Positions 46,548 to 56,484 of a stretch of DNA of 64,000 bases are shown here, piece by piece. Location: assembly GCF_038024065.1 (NCBI RefSeq), contig NZ_CP150667.1, forward strand, positions 3,603,501 through 3,667,500. Direction: 5' to 3'. The notes below the pieces were generated by a model. It was not told the origin of the DNA and searched no databases. It saw only the letters and a program-made list of their open reading frames with translations. Position numbers and translations under genes: made by a program. This DNA is from Polaribacter sejongensis. GTDB taxonomy: Bacteria > Bacteroidota > Bacteroidia > Flavobacteriales > Flavobacteriaceae. How positions within the stretch are numbered: position 1 is the first letter of the stretch; each line of letters begins with the position of its first letter.

Positions 46548-47159
46548 ATGAGTTTAATACAATTAACTATAAAGGGTATTTCTTACAGTCAAACTCAGAG
46601 TGGTGCTTATGCATTGGTTTTGAGTGAGATGGAAGGAACGAGAACTTTACCTATTATTATTGGAGCCTTCGAAGCACAATCTATTGCAATTGCTTTAGAA
46701 ACAGAAATTAAACCTCCAAGACCACTTACACACGATCTCTTTAAAACATTTTCAGACCGCTTTTCTGTCACAGTAAAAGAGGTAATTATCCATAAATTAG
46801 TAGATGGAGTATTTTTTTCTAGCTTAGTTTGCGAAAAAGACGGCGTAGAAGAAGTTTTAGACGCAAGAACTTCAGACGCAATTGCAATAGCAGTTCGTTT
46901 TCAAGCTCCAATATATACTTATGAAAATATTTTAGAAAAAGCAGGTATTTTTCTTAAGATAGAAGAAGAATTTGGAATTGAAGATACACCAGAATCTGAA
47001 GAAGACGTTATTGATATAGATACGTTAATCCTTAAAAAGGAGTCTTCTTTTTCTGACGTTAGTTTAGAAGAACTTCATGACCAATTAAATACTGCAGTTT
47101 CTGATGAAAACTACGAATTAGCTGCAAAAATTAGAGACGAAATTAGTAAACGCTCTTAA
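46548..47159 (+). CDS. bifunctional nuclease family protein (DUF151) with UVR domain
   Basis: 203 residues. The BFN/DUF151 domain fills about residues 1-135 (LPIIIGAFEAQSIAIALE; RPLTHDLFKTF; DARTSDAIAIAVR), and a C-terminal UVR-like helical pair follows (LEELHDQLNTAVSDENYELAAKIRDEI), a pairing that is common in Bacteroidota. Plant members have nuclease activity; the bacterial role is not settled. It starts 17 bp before the nucleoside transporter gene, so both are likely one transcript. Confidence 0.9.
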   Translation: MSLIQLTIKGISYSQTQSGAYALVLSEMEGTRTLPIIIGAFEAQSIAIALETEIKPPRPLTHDLFKTFSDRFSVTVKEVIIHKLVDGVFFSSLVCEKDGVEEVLDARTSDAIAIAVRFQAPIYTYENILEKAGIFLKIEEEFGIEDTPESEEDVIDIDTLILKKESSFSDVSLEELHDQLNTAVSDENYELAAKIRDEISKRS

Positions 47160-47176
47160 TATTATAAGTACACATT

Positions 47177-48622
47177 ATGAAAAAAATATTTATTGCTGTT
47201 TTCTGTTTGTTGTCAATCTCAGTTTTTTCTCAAAGTACAGAAACAGTTTCTGCTGTAACAGAAATTATACCTAGTCAAGGTTTTTCTTTTCAGAGTTTAT
47301 GGCGAGGAATTTTAGGAATGTTTTCATTAATTTTAATAGCTTTCTTATTTAGTGCAAATAAAAAAGCAATAGATTGGAAAAAAGTAGCTATTGGTTTAGG
47401 ATTGCAATTATTAATTGCTATTGGAGTTTTAAAAGTTGAATTTATACAATCTATATTTGAATTTGTAGGAGGTATATTTATAGAAATATTAGCTTATACA
47501 AAAGCAGGTAGTGAGTTCTTATTTGCTGGTATTGTAGGAGATATGAATAAGTTTGGTTACATCTTTGCTTTTCAAGTATTACCAACAATTATATTCTTTT
47601 CTGCATTAACTTCTTTATTGTTTTATTTGGGAATAATTCAAAAAGTTGTAAAAGTTTTAGCAATTGTATTGTCTAAATTTTTAGGGATTTCAGGTATGGA
47701 AAGTCTTTCTGTAGCTGGTAATATCTTTTTAGGGCAAACCGAAGCACCACTTCTAATTAAAGCTTATTTAGAGAAAATGAATAAGTCGGAAATGTTATTG
47801 GTAATGATTGGTGGTATGGCAACCGTTGCAGGTGCTGTATTGGCTGCTTACATTGGCTTTTTAGGTGGTGGAGATAAAGAATTAGAATTGGTATTTGCTA
47901 AACATTTATTAGCGGCCTCTGTTATGGCGGCACCTGGTGCTATTGTAATTTCTAAAATATTATATCCACAAACTGAAGAAGTAAATTCTGACGTTACTGT
48001 TTCTCAAGAAAAAATAGGCGCTAATATTTTAGATGCTATTGCTAATGGAACGACAGAAGGTTTACGTTTAGCCGTAAATGTAGGAGCAATGCTTTTAGTT
48101 TTTGTAGCTATAATAGCGATGTTAAATGGTATTTTAGGAGCGGTTGCATCTTTTGATGGTTTTACAATTGAATTTTTAAGCTTAGAATGGCGCTGTACTT
48201 CTGTTAATGAACTTATCGCAAATAACACGCTTTACGACGGTCTTTCTTTAGAGTTTATTTTAGGATATATATTTGCTCCTTTAATGTGGCTTATTGGTGT
48301 TGCTAAAGAAGATATGGCTTTAATGGGGCAGTTATTGGGTATAAAATTGGCTGCAAGTGAATTTGTTGGTTATATTCAGTTAGCAGAATTAAAAAATGTA
48401 GCTAGTGCAACTCATTTAACATATAACAAATCTATAATTATGGCAACATACATGTTGTGTGGATTTGCAAATTTTGCGTCTATTGGTATACAGATAGGAG
48501 GTATTGGATCTTTAGCTCCTGGACAACGTAAAGTTTTGTCAGAATTTGGAATTAAAGCTTTAATTGGAGGTACCATTGCTTCTTTAATGTCTGCAACAAT
48601 TGCAGGTATGATTATAGGATAA
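47177..48622 (+). CDS. concentrative nucleoside transporter (NupC/CNT family)
   Basis: 481 residues. A cleavable-looking N-terminal hydrophobic segment (ending SVFSQ near residue 19) and a second leader helix precede the CNT core. The core contains the signature GNIFLGQTEAPLLIKAYLEKM near residue 180 and the C-terminal CGFANFASIGIQIGGIGSLAP, both CNT family hallmarks. It imports nucleosides with Na+ or H+. Together with the thymidylate synthase encoded next it fits nucleotide supply. Confidence 0.93.
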   Translation: MKKIFIAVFCLLSISVFSQSTETVSAVTEIIPSQGFSFQSLWRGILGMFSLILIAFLFSANKKAIDWKKVAIGLGLQLLIAIGVLKVEFIQSIFEFVGGIFIEILAYTKAGSEFLFAGIVGDMNKFGYIFAFQVLPTIIFFSALTSLLFYLGIIQKVVKVLAIVLSKFLGISGMESLSVAGNIFLGQTEAPLLIKAYLEKMNKSEMLLVMIGGMATVAGAVLAAYIGFLGGGDKELELVFAKHLLAASVMAAPGAIVISKILYPQTEEVNSDVTVSQEKIGANILDAIANGTTEGLRLAVNVGAMLLVFVAIIAMLNGILGAVASFDGFTIEFLSLEWRCTSVNELIANNTLYDGLSLEFILGYIFAPLMWLIGVAKEDMALMGQLLGIKLAASEFVGYIQLAELKNVASATHLTYNKSIIMATYMLCGFANFASIGIQIGGIGSLAPGQRKVLSEFGIKALIGGTIASLMSATIAGMIIG

Positions 48623-48633
48623 AAGTGTAAGCG

Positions 48634-48685
48634 TGTAATTGTTTATTTGTTTAAACCTTTACATGTACTTTAATAAACAATTACA
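48634..48685. repeat. intergenic hairpin between nucleoside transporter and thyA
   Basis: TGTAATTGTTTATT (48634-48647) pairs perfectly over 14 bp with AATAAACAATTACA (48672-48685) around a 24-nt loop. Its core TGTAATTGTT/AACAATTACA matches the hairpin at 45156-45190. It may end or stabilise the transporter transcript. Confidence 0.75.
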
Positions 48686-48708
48686 TAATTAAAAGATTAC
48701 ACAACTAA

Positions 48709-49533
48709 ATGAAACAATATCACGATTTAGTAAAACACGTTTTAGAAAACGGAAACGAAAAAGGAGATAGAACAGGTACTGGAACAAAAAGTGTTTTTGG
48801 GTACCAAATGCGTTTTGATTTAAGTGAAGGTTTCCCAATGGTTACTACCAAAAAACTACATTTAAAATCTATTATTTATGAATTGCTTTGGTTTATAAAG
48901 GGCGATACAAATATTAAATATTTACAAGAAAACGGTGTAAGAATCTGGAATGATTGGGCAGACGAAAATGGAGACTTAGGTCCTGTTTACGGACATCAAT
49001 GGCGTAATTGGAATAGTGATGAAGTAGATCAATTAAAAGATGTAATAACGTCTTTAAAGACCAATCCAAACTCAAGAAGAATGTTGGTTTCTGCTTGGAA
49101 TCCTTCTGTATTACCAGATACTTCGGTATCTTTTTCAGAAAATGTAGCCAATGGCAAAGCAGCGTTACCTCCTTGTCATGCTTTTTTTCAATTTTATGTA
49201 GCAGATGGTAAGTTATCTTGTCAACTATATCAAAGAAGTGCAGACATCTTTTTAGGAGTACCTTTTAATATTGCATCTTATGCATTATTTACTATGATGA
49301 TTGCACAAGTTTGTGGTTATGAGGCAGGCGAATTTATTCATACTTTTGGAGATGCTCATATCTATAATAACCATAAAGAACAATTTGAAGTTCAGTTGGC
49401 TAGAGATATTAGACCATTACCAAAAATGAAAATGAACCCAGCAATAAAAAATATCGAAGATTTTACGTTCGAAGATTTTGAGCTGTTAGATTATAATCCT
49501 CACCCACATATTAAAGGAAAAGTTGCGGTTTAA
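48709..49533 (+). CDS. thyA: thymidylate synthase (ThyA)
   Basis: 274 residues. [29 protein letters not shown], the catalytic Cys in [13 protein letters not shown] (near residue 155), [22 protein letters not shown] and GDAHIYNNH are all standard ThyA blocks. It methylates dUMP to dTMP using 5,10-methylene-tetrahydrofolate and releases dihydrofolate. Dihydrofolate reductase, the next step, is encoded about 0.8 kb downstream on the same strand, with one inverted small gene between them. Confidence 0.98.
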   Translation: MKQYHDLVKHVLENGNEKGDRTGTGTKSVFGYQMRFDLSEGFPMVTTKKLHLKSIIYELLWFIKGDTNIKYLQENGVRIWNDWADENGDLGPVYGHQWRNWNSDEVDQLKDVITSLKTNPNSRRMLVSAWNPSVLPDTSVSFSENVANGKAALPPCHAFFQFYVADGKLSCQLYQRSADIFLGVPFNIASYALFTMMIAQVCGYEAGEFIHTFGDAHIYNNHKEQFEVQLARDIRPLPKMKMNPAIKNIEDFTFEDFELLDYNPHPHIKGKVAV

Positions 49534-49660
49534 TCGCAAGGCAATAGCCAAAGATTCAATTTCCGGAGGCTTGCTTCAAATGAAAAATAGTTGTATTGCA
49601 AGCATACCTGGTGCCTTTAGGTAGAGGTTGTTGATTAAAACAACTCATAGAAATTAAAAC

Positions 49661-49700
49661 AAAAAAGAGCTTTCAAAATTAATTGGAAGCTCTTTTTTTT
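49661..49700. terminator. convergent terminator between thyA and the CBM48 gene
   Basis: AAAAAAGAGCTTTC (49661-49674) pairs with GGAAGCTCTTTTTT (from 49685) with one G-T wobble; A and T tracts on both sides let it work in both directions. Confidence 0.85.
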
Positions 49701-49719
49701 TATATCAATAACGTTGTTA

Positions 49720-50016
49720 TTATAAGTTTAATACGCTGTTTTCTGTTCCTACAAAGTCGTTCCAAGCAAGTCCATCTGCTTCTTGTTCGTTTGTATATGT
49801 ACCATCTATTAAGTATTTAAACTCATAAGATTTTCCAGATTCTAAATCTAAAGTACCTTTAAAAGACCCATTTTTCAATTTCTTTAAAGGAGCCGATTTT
49901 TCATTCCACTCATTAAAGCATCCTACTACCACTACTTTTTTAGCTTCTTCAGCAGGTACAGTAAAAGTTACTTTACAAACTGGTTTGCTTTTTAAAAATT
50001 GTTTTTTAATTGCCAT
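49720..50016 (-). CDS. small isoamylase-early-set (CBM48-like) protein
   Basis: 98 residues from ATG 50016 (an in-frame TTG 15 bp earlier is ignored). The domain shows VCKVTFTVPAEEAKKVVVVGCFNEWN and SYEFKYLIDG, the E-set/CBM48 glycogen-binding pattern also used by AMPK-beta-like proteins. It stands alone with no catalytic domain and no signal peptide, so it is a cytoplasmic single-domain protein. It may bind glycogen or regulate a glycogen enzyme; this is not shown by the sequence. Confidence 0.87.
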   Translation of the reverse strand: MAIKKQFLKSKPVCKVTFTVPAEEAKKVVVVGCFNEWNEKSAPLKKLKNGSFKGTLDLESGKSYEFKYLIDGTYTNEQEADGLAWNDFVGTENSVLNL

Positions 50017-50292
50017 AATTATTCTATTCAAAAATTTTAAGTAAAAATATGTAACTACTTGGTTATAAACATCATTATTTTGTAAGAAAATAAAAGAATT
50101 ATCAGTTATGTAAAATGGCCATATAAATTATTGATAATTCAAAATGAAAGGGAATTAAATTTATTGTTTATATAAAATAAAGCATATTTGTTTCTACTTG
50201 ATTTTCAGTGTTTTCAGTTCGAAAACGTATTCGTAAGTATGCTATTTTGATTTAAAGTGCCCTTAAAACGTCAAATCTTAGTAGAAATATTC

Positions 50293-50300
50293 TAATTTTG
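50293..50300 (+). promoter_or_regulatory. candidate -7 box for folA
   Basis: TAATTTTG is an exact TAnnTTTG match 18 bp before the folA ATG at 50319. The predicted leader would be only about 12 nt. No well-spaced -33 TTG is seen. Confidence 0.45.
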
Positions 50301-50318
50301 TTAAAATTTTAGGATTCT

Positions 50319-50810
50319 ATGATTACAATTATAGCAGCAATTGCAAAGAATAATGCTTTAGGAAAGGATAATGATTTAATTTGGCATTTACCAGCAGATT
50401 TAAAAAGGTTTAAAAAAGTTACAACCGGACATCACATTTTAATGGGCAGAAATACTTTTGAGTCTATAGGTAAACCATTACCTAATAGAACTACTATTAT
50501 AATAACCCGAAATCAAAATTATTTTAAAGAAGGGTGTTTAATAGCCAATAGTATTGAAGAAGCCATAGGAATGGTAGAAAATAAAGATGATATTTTTATA
50601 ATTGGTGGCGCACAAATTTATAAAGAAAGCATGCAAAAAGGTTTGGTAGACCGATTAGATATTACTCAAGTGCATCATGAATTTGAAGCAGATGTTTTTT
50701 TTCCAGAGATAGATTTAAAAATTTGGAAAGAAACAAATAGAGAAGATTTTATAGCAGACGAAAAAAATAAATTTGATTTTAGTTTTGTAAGTTTTCAAAA
50801 GAAAAAATAA
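50319..50810 (+). CDS. folA: dihydrofolate reductase
   Basis: 163 residues, normal for bacterial DHFR. IIAAIAKNNALGKDNDLIWHLPADLKRFKK contains the catalytic Asp region, HHILMGRNTFESIGKPLPNRTTIIITR the NADPH-binding block, and DIFIIGGAQIYKE the GG motif. It reduces dihydrofolate formed by the thymidylate synthase encoded upstream. Its stop TAA shares its last A with the ATG of the large surface protein that follows (TAATG). Confidence 0.97.
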   Translation: MITIIAAIAKNNALGKDNDLIWHLPADLKRFKKVTTGHHILMGRNTFESIGKPLPNRTTIIITRNQNYFKEGCLIANSIEEAIGMVENKDDIFIIGGAQIYKESMQKGLVDRLDITQVHHEFEADVFFPEIDLKIWKETNREDFIADEKNKFDFSFVSFQKKK

Positions 50811-53800
50811 TGAATAAGTATCTAGTCCTCCTAATTGTTAGTTTTTTTTACACTATAAATTTAGTCTCGCAAGAGTATCTAAAAGATTTTGGTTCTATTA
50901 AAGAGTTTGTAAAAGGTAATAATGAATCTTATTTTATAGCCTATGATTTTCTTTATGGTAATGAATTATGGAAGACTGATGGGACAAAAGAAGGAACTGT
51001 TTTAGTAAAAGATATATACAAAGGAACTAGGGGGTCTTCGATATCCAACCTTTTTTATTTTAAAAATAATCTTTATTTTTCAGCAAACGATGGTGTTCAT
51101 GGCCAAGAATTATGGAAATCTGATGGTACGGAACAAGGAACAATTCTTATTAAAAACATATATAAGTACGTTAAACAAAGTGCTAACCCTAGAGGGTTTA
51201 CTGTTTATAATGATGAACTTTATTTTCTTGCAGCAGATGATAATATCAGTGGATATCAAGATATATGGAAAACAGACGGCACAGAAGTGGGGACTTTAAA
51301 AGTTTATGGTGCTCATTCAAATAGAGGTGATTTAATTGTAGCAAATAATTTACTTTATTTTTCACAGGGAACTAAGTTATATACGGTTAACGTTTATGAT
51401 CATTCATTAACAGAAGTTAAAGTAGGTAATTATTATAGTGTTGCAGAATTTAATGTTTTTAACAACGAACTGTATTTTATATCCCATACTAGTTACAGAC
51501 AAAATATACGGTTTTATAAAATTGATAAAAATGAGAATTTAATTTTATTACAAGAGTACAACCAACCAAAATATGGAGATATAGATATTGATAATTTTAC
51601 TTTTGTAAATGGCGACGTTTATTTTTCAATTAGAACAGATTTTAATTCGGAAGACGACACAGATGTTTTATGGAAAACAGATGGTACTGCGGCAAACACA
51701 TTAGCAATAAAATCTTTTAGTTGGGATAGGCATTCTTCTGGTTCTCAAATGTCAAATTTTATAGCGTACAAAAATAATTTATACTTTAGTGGAAAAAGCC
51801 AATATGGATACAGTTTATGGGTTTCTAACGGTACTGCATCCGGGACTAAAGAGTCTCTAAATAATGCAGTAAGTAGCTCTGTAAATATGTTTGTTTTTAA
51901 AGACAATTTATATTTTATATCAGGTTCTAATTTGTATTATACAAATGGCAGTTTTGGCGATATTCATAAGACTTCAGATATTTTAGTTTCTTCTAAATAC
52001 TCTAACGATTTATTTAATGTAAGCGTAGGAAACAGTACAGTTTATATAGAAGGAAGTACATTTTCGGGTTCAGAAAATGCCCTTTTTACTATTAATTCAA
52101 GTCCGTCTATAGAGGTAAAAGAATCTTATTCAATTATTAAAAATAATAAAATTATAAACTTAACATCTAAAGTAGATAGTCTAGTAACCAAAACATTTAC
52201 CATAAAAAATAAAGGGTATAAAGACTTGGCGCTTTCTTCAATCTATATTGATGGAAAAGGTTTTTTTGTGAATAATAAATCCGATAAAAATATAAATGAA
52301 AACAATTCTGAAGGAATTATAAGTCAAATTATAAAGCCAGGAGAGTTTACTAGTTTTCAAATTGGTTTTTATCCGAGTAAATTAAAAGAAGAATCAGGTA
52401 TACTTTATATAAAATCTAATGATGCTGAGTCTTTTAATTATAAGATTAATTTTATAGGAACTGTAGAAGAAGGAATTGTAAAAAATAAAACGAATACCTT
52501 TCCATTAAAAAAGGACATTAAATTTGAAAATTCGTTATTTCTTTTAAGTGCGAATAGTATTGAAGAAAACAATCAATTAAGTACAGAGATTGGTCGTTTT
52601 TCTAGTTTAAATAATATTGATTATAAGTTTATTCTTATTGATGGGGAAGCAGATAATAGTAATTTTATTATTGAAGATAATAAATTAAAGGCAAATAAGA
52701 TTTTTAATTACGAGTTGCAAAATACTTTGATTGTTCGCGTAAAAGCAACATCTATAAATGATGCCGCTAATACTTTAGAAGGAAGTTTTGTAATAAAGGT
52801 TGTAAATCAGAATGAAGATGTTTTAAGGGAGTGTTCAGAAAGTTTAATCAATTTATCTTACGGATTAAATGATGTAACATTTATAGATGATAAAACGGTA
52901 GTAGCAGTTGGTGATTTTGGTCGGATTTTAAAATCTACAGATGTAGGAATTACTTGGGAGAACGTTGGCGTAGATATTACAAACACACTTAATAAGATAC
53001 AATTTATAAACGATAATGTTGGCTATATAAAAGGAGGTGGTATTCTTTTAAAAACTATGGACGCTGGTGAGAATTGGTTTCAAGTAAGTTTTCCTGTTGA
53101 GTCTTATCCTTATACAAATAATATGTTTTTTGTTTCAGAAGCAGTAGGTTATGTATTTGGTAGTGAAGGTAAAATTTATAAAACGATAGATGCAGGAATT
53201 TCTTGGACGTTTAAAAAAGTAAATTATAGTAATTTAACTTGTGCCTATTTTTTTAATGAAAATGAAGGTATTATTGGTCAAAATTCTAAGTCTTTTTTAA
53301 AGACGACTGATGGTGGTTTAAATTGGGAGAATATAAGTGTTGATTTTCCAGAATTTAGCTATTCATCTACCATAAGTAAAATAGATTTTATAGATGATAA
53401 AATTGGTTATGCTACATCGTATAAAGGACAAATTATAAAAACAGAAGATGCAGGGAAAACATGGGAGTTTAAGAGTGTTACTAATGTAAGTTATCCAACG
53501 AAACTCAAATTTATAGATGAAAATACAGGGTATTTTATGGGTGGGTTTAATTATAGCTCTATTTTAAAAACAGAAGACGGAGGTAATACTTGGCATTCCC
53601 TAGATTTTGAAAGAGTAGGGAGTATAACCAGTATTGATTTTAATGATAATAATGCCATAATTGTAGGTCATGGAGAGGGGTTTGGAAGAACTTCTGAAAA
53701 CGGACATTCAATATATAAAATGGATGTAGCAGATAATGATATTAAACTGAAATCGTCTTTAAGAGGAGATGCATATTATGTATCAATGGATTTTTCAGAT

Positions 53801-55387
53801 AATTTAGGTATGCTTTTGTCTAATGGTCAATATTCTGGGAATAGTGATTCTAGAATTACAAAAAATGGAGGAATAACATGGCAGAAAATAAACCTTCCGG
53901 AAGTAGAAAATGAAGCATATTTTAAATGTTACATCAAAAATAATAAGTTTTATATTTTAGGTAGAAATAAAATTTATGTGAGTGAAGATTTTGGAGAAAG
54001 TTTTCAAATATTTGAAAATCCAGGTTTACTCAATTTATTTTGGGGAGATAATCATATTGTTTATGGTACTTCTTATGAAAACTTTTATAAATCTGAAGAT
54101 TCCGGAATTACTTGGGTTAAAAATCCAAATCTAAGTTATGATGAATTTTCAAAACCCAATGATATTTATTTTGTTAATGATAATATTGGTTTCTTATTAA
54201 CATATAATGGGTATTATAAAACTATAGATGGTGGTGTAAGTTTTACTTATAAAAATGATTTAAAAGAGGATAACTATCAAGATGAAGTGTTTTTTACATC
54301 TATCTTTTTTAAAGACGAATTAAATGGTGTAATAGGTAATAATGATGGTCTTGTTTATGTTACTTCTAACGGAGGAGATACATGGAAGCGTGTTGTAAGT
54401 ATAATGCCTGTTGGTGTTACAGAGTTAGAAGTTAACTTAAACAATTATTATGCTATTTCTACAAATGGAGGGGGGGATACTACTCTTAATAAAAGTATTG
54501 ATAATGGAAATAGTTGGCAAACGGTAGAAGTTCTAGAAGAAGATGTTAAAGATTTAAAGTTTTTTAATAACGAGCTTTATTTAATAGGAGATCGTGGAAC
54601 CTTTTATAAATACACATTAAATAAAGCTTCTTTATTGCCAAGTTTTATTAATGGAGATATAAATGTAGTAGAAAAATCGAAATCGAGTTATTCTATTAAT
54701 CAAGGTTTTAACACGTCGTATAAATGGTCTGTCACTGGTAATAATTCTATAGAGTATGCTAATAATATTGCTAAGGTTAATTGGCAAGAACCAGGGCAAT
54801 TTGTGGTGTCGGTTAGTTCTTTTAATGATTGTGAAGAAGTAGTAGGTGCTAGAGATTTAATTGTAAATGTTTACAATACACCTAATCCTAATATTGTAGG
54901 TTCTTCTGAAGTTTTAAACTTTACAAACGAAGTATATTACACAGCTCTTAGTGCAGATTCTAGATACTTATGGAAGGTAATTGGAGATGATAATTCTGTT
55001 GAGAATGAAAATAAAATAGAAATAAATTGGGGAGAAATTGGTGAAGGAGAAATAATTGTAACAGAAATAGATAACATAACAAATACTAGAGTAAGAAATA
55101 ATTTATTTGTTACAATAAAAGATGTTTTAACCGTTGGTCAATCTGATAGGGTTGAAAATATTACAGTGTATCCTGTTCCTTCTAAGAATAGCATAAAAGT
55201 AGATTTTCCTATAGACTTAAAAAGCTCTAAAAAGGTTATTAAAATTTACAATTTGTTAGGAAAAGAACAATCATTTGAATTTGATGAAAATTCTTACTTA
55301 AATATAAGCAGTTTAAAATCTGGAGTATATTTTTTAAAAATATCTATCAATTCGAAAGTGTTTACTAAAAAAATTATTAAAAATTAA
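50810..55387 (+). CDS. large type IX-secreted repeat protein
   Basis: 1525 residues with a signal peptide (to about residue 21) and a C-terminal type-A T9SS sorting domain (about 1450-1525; ITVYPVPSKNSIKV ... SGVYFLKI). Order of parts: about five ELWKTDGTKEGT-type repeats (residues ~45-350), an Ig-like/SPD-2-like segment (~450-560), a cadherin-like segment (~575-670), many YCF48/BNR-type propeller repeats with KTxDxGxTW motifs (~680-1290), then PKD-like domains (~1310-1430). It is predicted to be secreted across the outer membrane and anchored or released. Its function is probably adhesion or binding. It is translationally coupled to folA by a TAATG overlap. Confidence 0.88.
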   Translation: MNKYLVLLIVSFFYTINLVSQEYLKDFGSIKEFVKGNNESYFIAYDFLYGNELWKTDGTKEGTVLVKDIYKGTRGSSISNLFYFKNNLYFSANDGVHGQELWKSDGTEQGTILIKNIYKYVKQSANPRGFTVYNDELYFLAADDNISGYQDIWKTDGTEVGTLKVYGAHSNRGDLIVANNLLYFSQGTKLYTVNVYDHSLTEVKVGNYYSVAEFNVFNNELYFISHTSYRQNIRFYKIDKNENLILLQEYNQPKYGDIDIDNFTFVNGDVYFSIRTDFNSEDDTDVLWKTDGTAANTLAIKSFSWDRHSSGSQMSNFIAYKNNLYFSGKSQYGYSLWVSNGTASGTKESLNNAVSSSVNMFVFKDNLYFISGSNLYYTNGSFGDIHKTSDILVSSKYSNDLFNVSVGNSTVYIEGSTFSGSENALFTINSSPSIEVKESYSIIKNNKIINLTSKVDSLVTKTFTIKNKGYKDLALSSIYIDGKGFFVNNKSDKNINENNSEGIISQIIKPGEFTSFQIGFYPSKLKEESGILYIKSNDAESFNYKINFIGTVEEGIVKNKTNTFPLKKDIKFENSLFLLSANSIEENNQLSTEIGRFSSLNNIDYKFILIDGEADNSNFIIEDNKLKANKIFNYELQNTLIVRVKATSINDAANTLEGSFVIKVVNQNEDVLRECSESLINLSYGLNDVTFIDDKTVVAVGDFGRILKSTDVGITWENVGVDITNTLNKIQFINDNVGYIKGGGILLKTMDAGENWFQVSFPVESYPYTNNMFFVSEAVGYVFGSEGKIYKTIDAGISWTFKKVNYSNLTCAYFFNENEGIIGQNSKSFLKTTDGGLNWENISVDFPEFSYSSTISKIDFIDDKIGYATSYKGQIIKTEDAGKTWEFKSVTNVSYPTKLKFIDENTGYFMGGFNYSSILKTEDGGNTWHSLDFERVGSITSIDFNDNNAIIVGHGEGFGRTSENGHSIYKMDVADNDIKLKSSLRGDAYYVSMDFSDNLGMLLSNGQYSGNSDSRITKNGGITWQKINLPEVENEAYFKCYIKNNKFYILGRNKIYVSEDFGESFQIFENPGLLNLFWGDNHIVYGTSYENFYKSEDSGITWVKNPNLSYDEFSKPNDIYFVNDNIGFLLTYNGYYKTIDGGVSFTYKNDLKEDNYQDEVFFTSIFFKDELNGVIGNNDGLVYVTSNGGDTWKRVVSIMPVGVTELEVNLNNYYAISTNGGGDTTLNKSIDNGNSWQTVEVLEEDVKDLKFFNNELYLIGDRGTFYKYTLNKASLLPSFINGDINVVEKSKSSYSINQGFNTSYKWSVTGNNSIEYANNIAKVNWQEPGQFVVSVSSFNDCEEVVGARDLIVNVYNTPNPNIVGSSEVLNFTNEVYYTALSADSRYLWKVIGDDNSVENENKIEINWGEIGEGEIIVTEIDNITNTRVRNNLFVTIKDVLTVGQSDRVENITVYPVPSKNSIKVDFPIDLKSSKKVIKIYNLLGKEQSFEFDENSYLNISSLKSGVYFLKISINSKVFTKKIIKN

Positions 55388-55397
55388 ACTCAAATAA

Positions 55398-55829
55398 TTA
55401 TCTAATTCTACTAGAAAAACCTCCCCCTAAATTCATTTTATACTTTTGTTGGGCAAATAAAAAGTAATTAAATAATTTATAGTTTACGTCGTAACCGTAA
55501 TCAGTAGTAGATTGGTAGTCAACGATGTTTTCATATATATTAGCGTTGAATTGAATAGGGTTTCTAGCTCTATTATTCCATTCTAAAACCCAAGTTCTAT
55601 TTCTAGCCTCTAGGTAGTTTTGAGAATAATAACCTTCTGGTTTAGCTATGGAAGCTAAAAAGGCATTAAAACCAGGGTCTATAATAATTACTTCATATTC
55701 TAAACTATCATTGGCAATAACAACAGGTTTTTCTTCTGATGTTGTATTTTTTTTTATGGATGATGAACCACAAGCGTACACAAATAATCCAAAAGAAAAA
55801 AGTATAAGAAGTTGTTTTAATAGTTTCAT
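55398..55829 (-). CDS. DUF6146-like small lipoprotein
   Basis: 143 residues from ATG 55829 (an in-frame TTG 6 bp earlier is ignored). A lipoprotein signal ends FVYACGSS (Cys near residue 20), followed by a compact domain with FLASIAKPEGYYSQNYLEARNRTWVLEWN and a basic end. It resembles the DUF6146 lipoproteins of Flavobacteriaceae by memory. Function is unknown. It converges with the large T9SS gene with only 10 bp between stops. Confidence 0.75.
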   Translation of the reverse strand: MKLLKQLLILFSFGLFVYACGSSSIKKNTTSEEKPVVIANDSLEYEVIIIDPGFNAFLASIAKPEGYYSQNYLEARNRTWVLEWNNRARNPIQFNANIYENIVDYQSTTDYGYDVNYKLFNYFLFAQQKYKMNLGGGFSSRIR

Positions 55830-55927
55830 AATCAATTGTTTTATTTAAAGTAAAGTTCCGAAAAATATTCTAAAATAGGTTGGTTTTTAATTGATTTAAC
55901 ATTAATTTTCAACCTTAATAAAAAAGG

Positions 55928-56482
55928 ATGAAACAAAGATGTTTTTGGGTAACAGACAGTGACTTGTATAAAAAATATCATGATGAAGAGTGGGGAACAC
56001 CTGTCTATGATGATGGTGTTTTATTTGAATTTTTAATCCTAGAAACCTTTCAAGCAGGTTTAAGTTGGATTACAATTTTAAACAAAAGAGAAAATTTTAG
56101 AGTTGCTTTTGATCAATTCGATTATAATAAAATTGCAACTTATTCCGAAAGTAAATATGAATCTTTATTATTAGATAGTGGCATTATTAGAAATAAGCTA
56201 AAAATTAAAAGTGCCATTACAAATGCACAATTATTTATAGATATTCAAAAGGAGTTTGGTTCTTTTTCTAAATTTATTTGGTCTTACGTTAATAACAAAC
56301 CAATTATTAATAAGTTTAATAAAAGAGAGGAAGTACCTGCAACAACAGCGCTATCAGATAAAATTTCTAAGGACTTAAAAAAGAGAGGTTTTAAATTTGT
56401 AGGATCTACTGTAATGTATGCATATATGCAAGCTGTTGGTATGGTAAATGACCACACTACAGATTGTTTTAAATATTTATAA
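55928..56482 (+). CDS. tag: DNA-3-methyladenine glycosylase I
   Basis: 184 residues, the full TAG length. MKQRCFWVTDSDLYKKYHDEEWGTPVYDD and FEFLILETFQAGLSWITIL are the family N-terminal blocks. Zinc ligands are Cys5 and His18, with the C-terminal His and Cys in DHTTDCF. It removes 3-methyladenine from alkylated DNA. It is 2 bp ahead of an unrecognised membrane protein gene, so the two are likely co-transcribed. Confidence 0.95.
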   Translation: MKQRCFWVTDSDLYKKYHDEEWGTPVYDDGVLFEFLILETFQAGLSWITILNKRENFRVAFDQFDYNKIATYSESKYESLLLDSGIIRNKLKIKSAITNAQLFIDIQKEFGSFSKFIWSYVNNKPIINKFNKREEVPATTALSDKISKDLKKRGFKFVGSTVMYAYMQAVGMVNDHTTDCFKYL

Positions 56483-56484
56483 GA

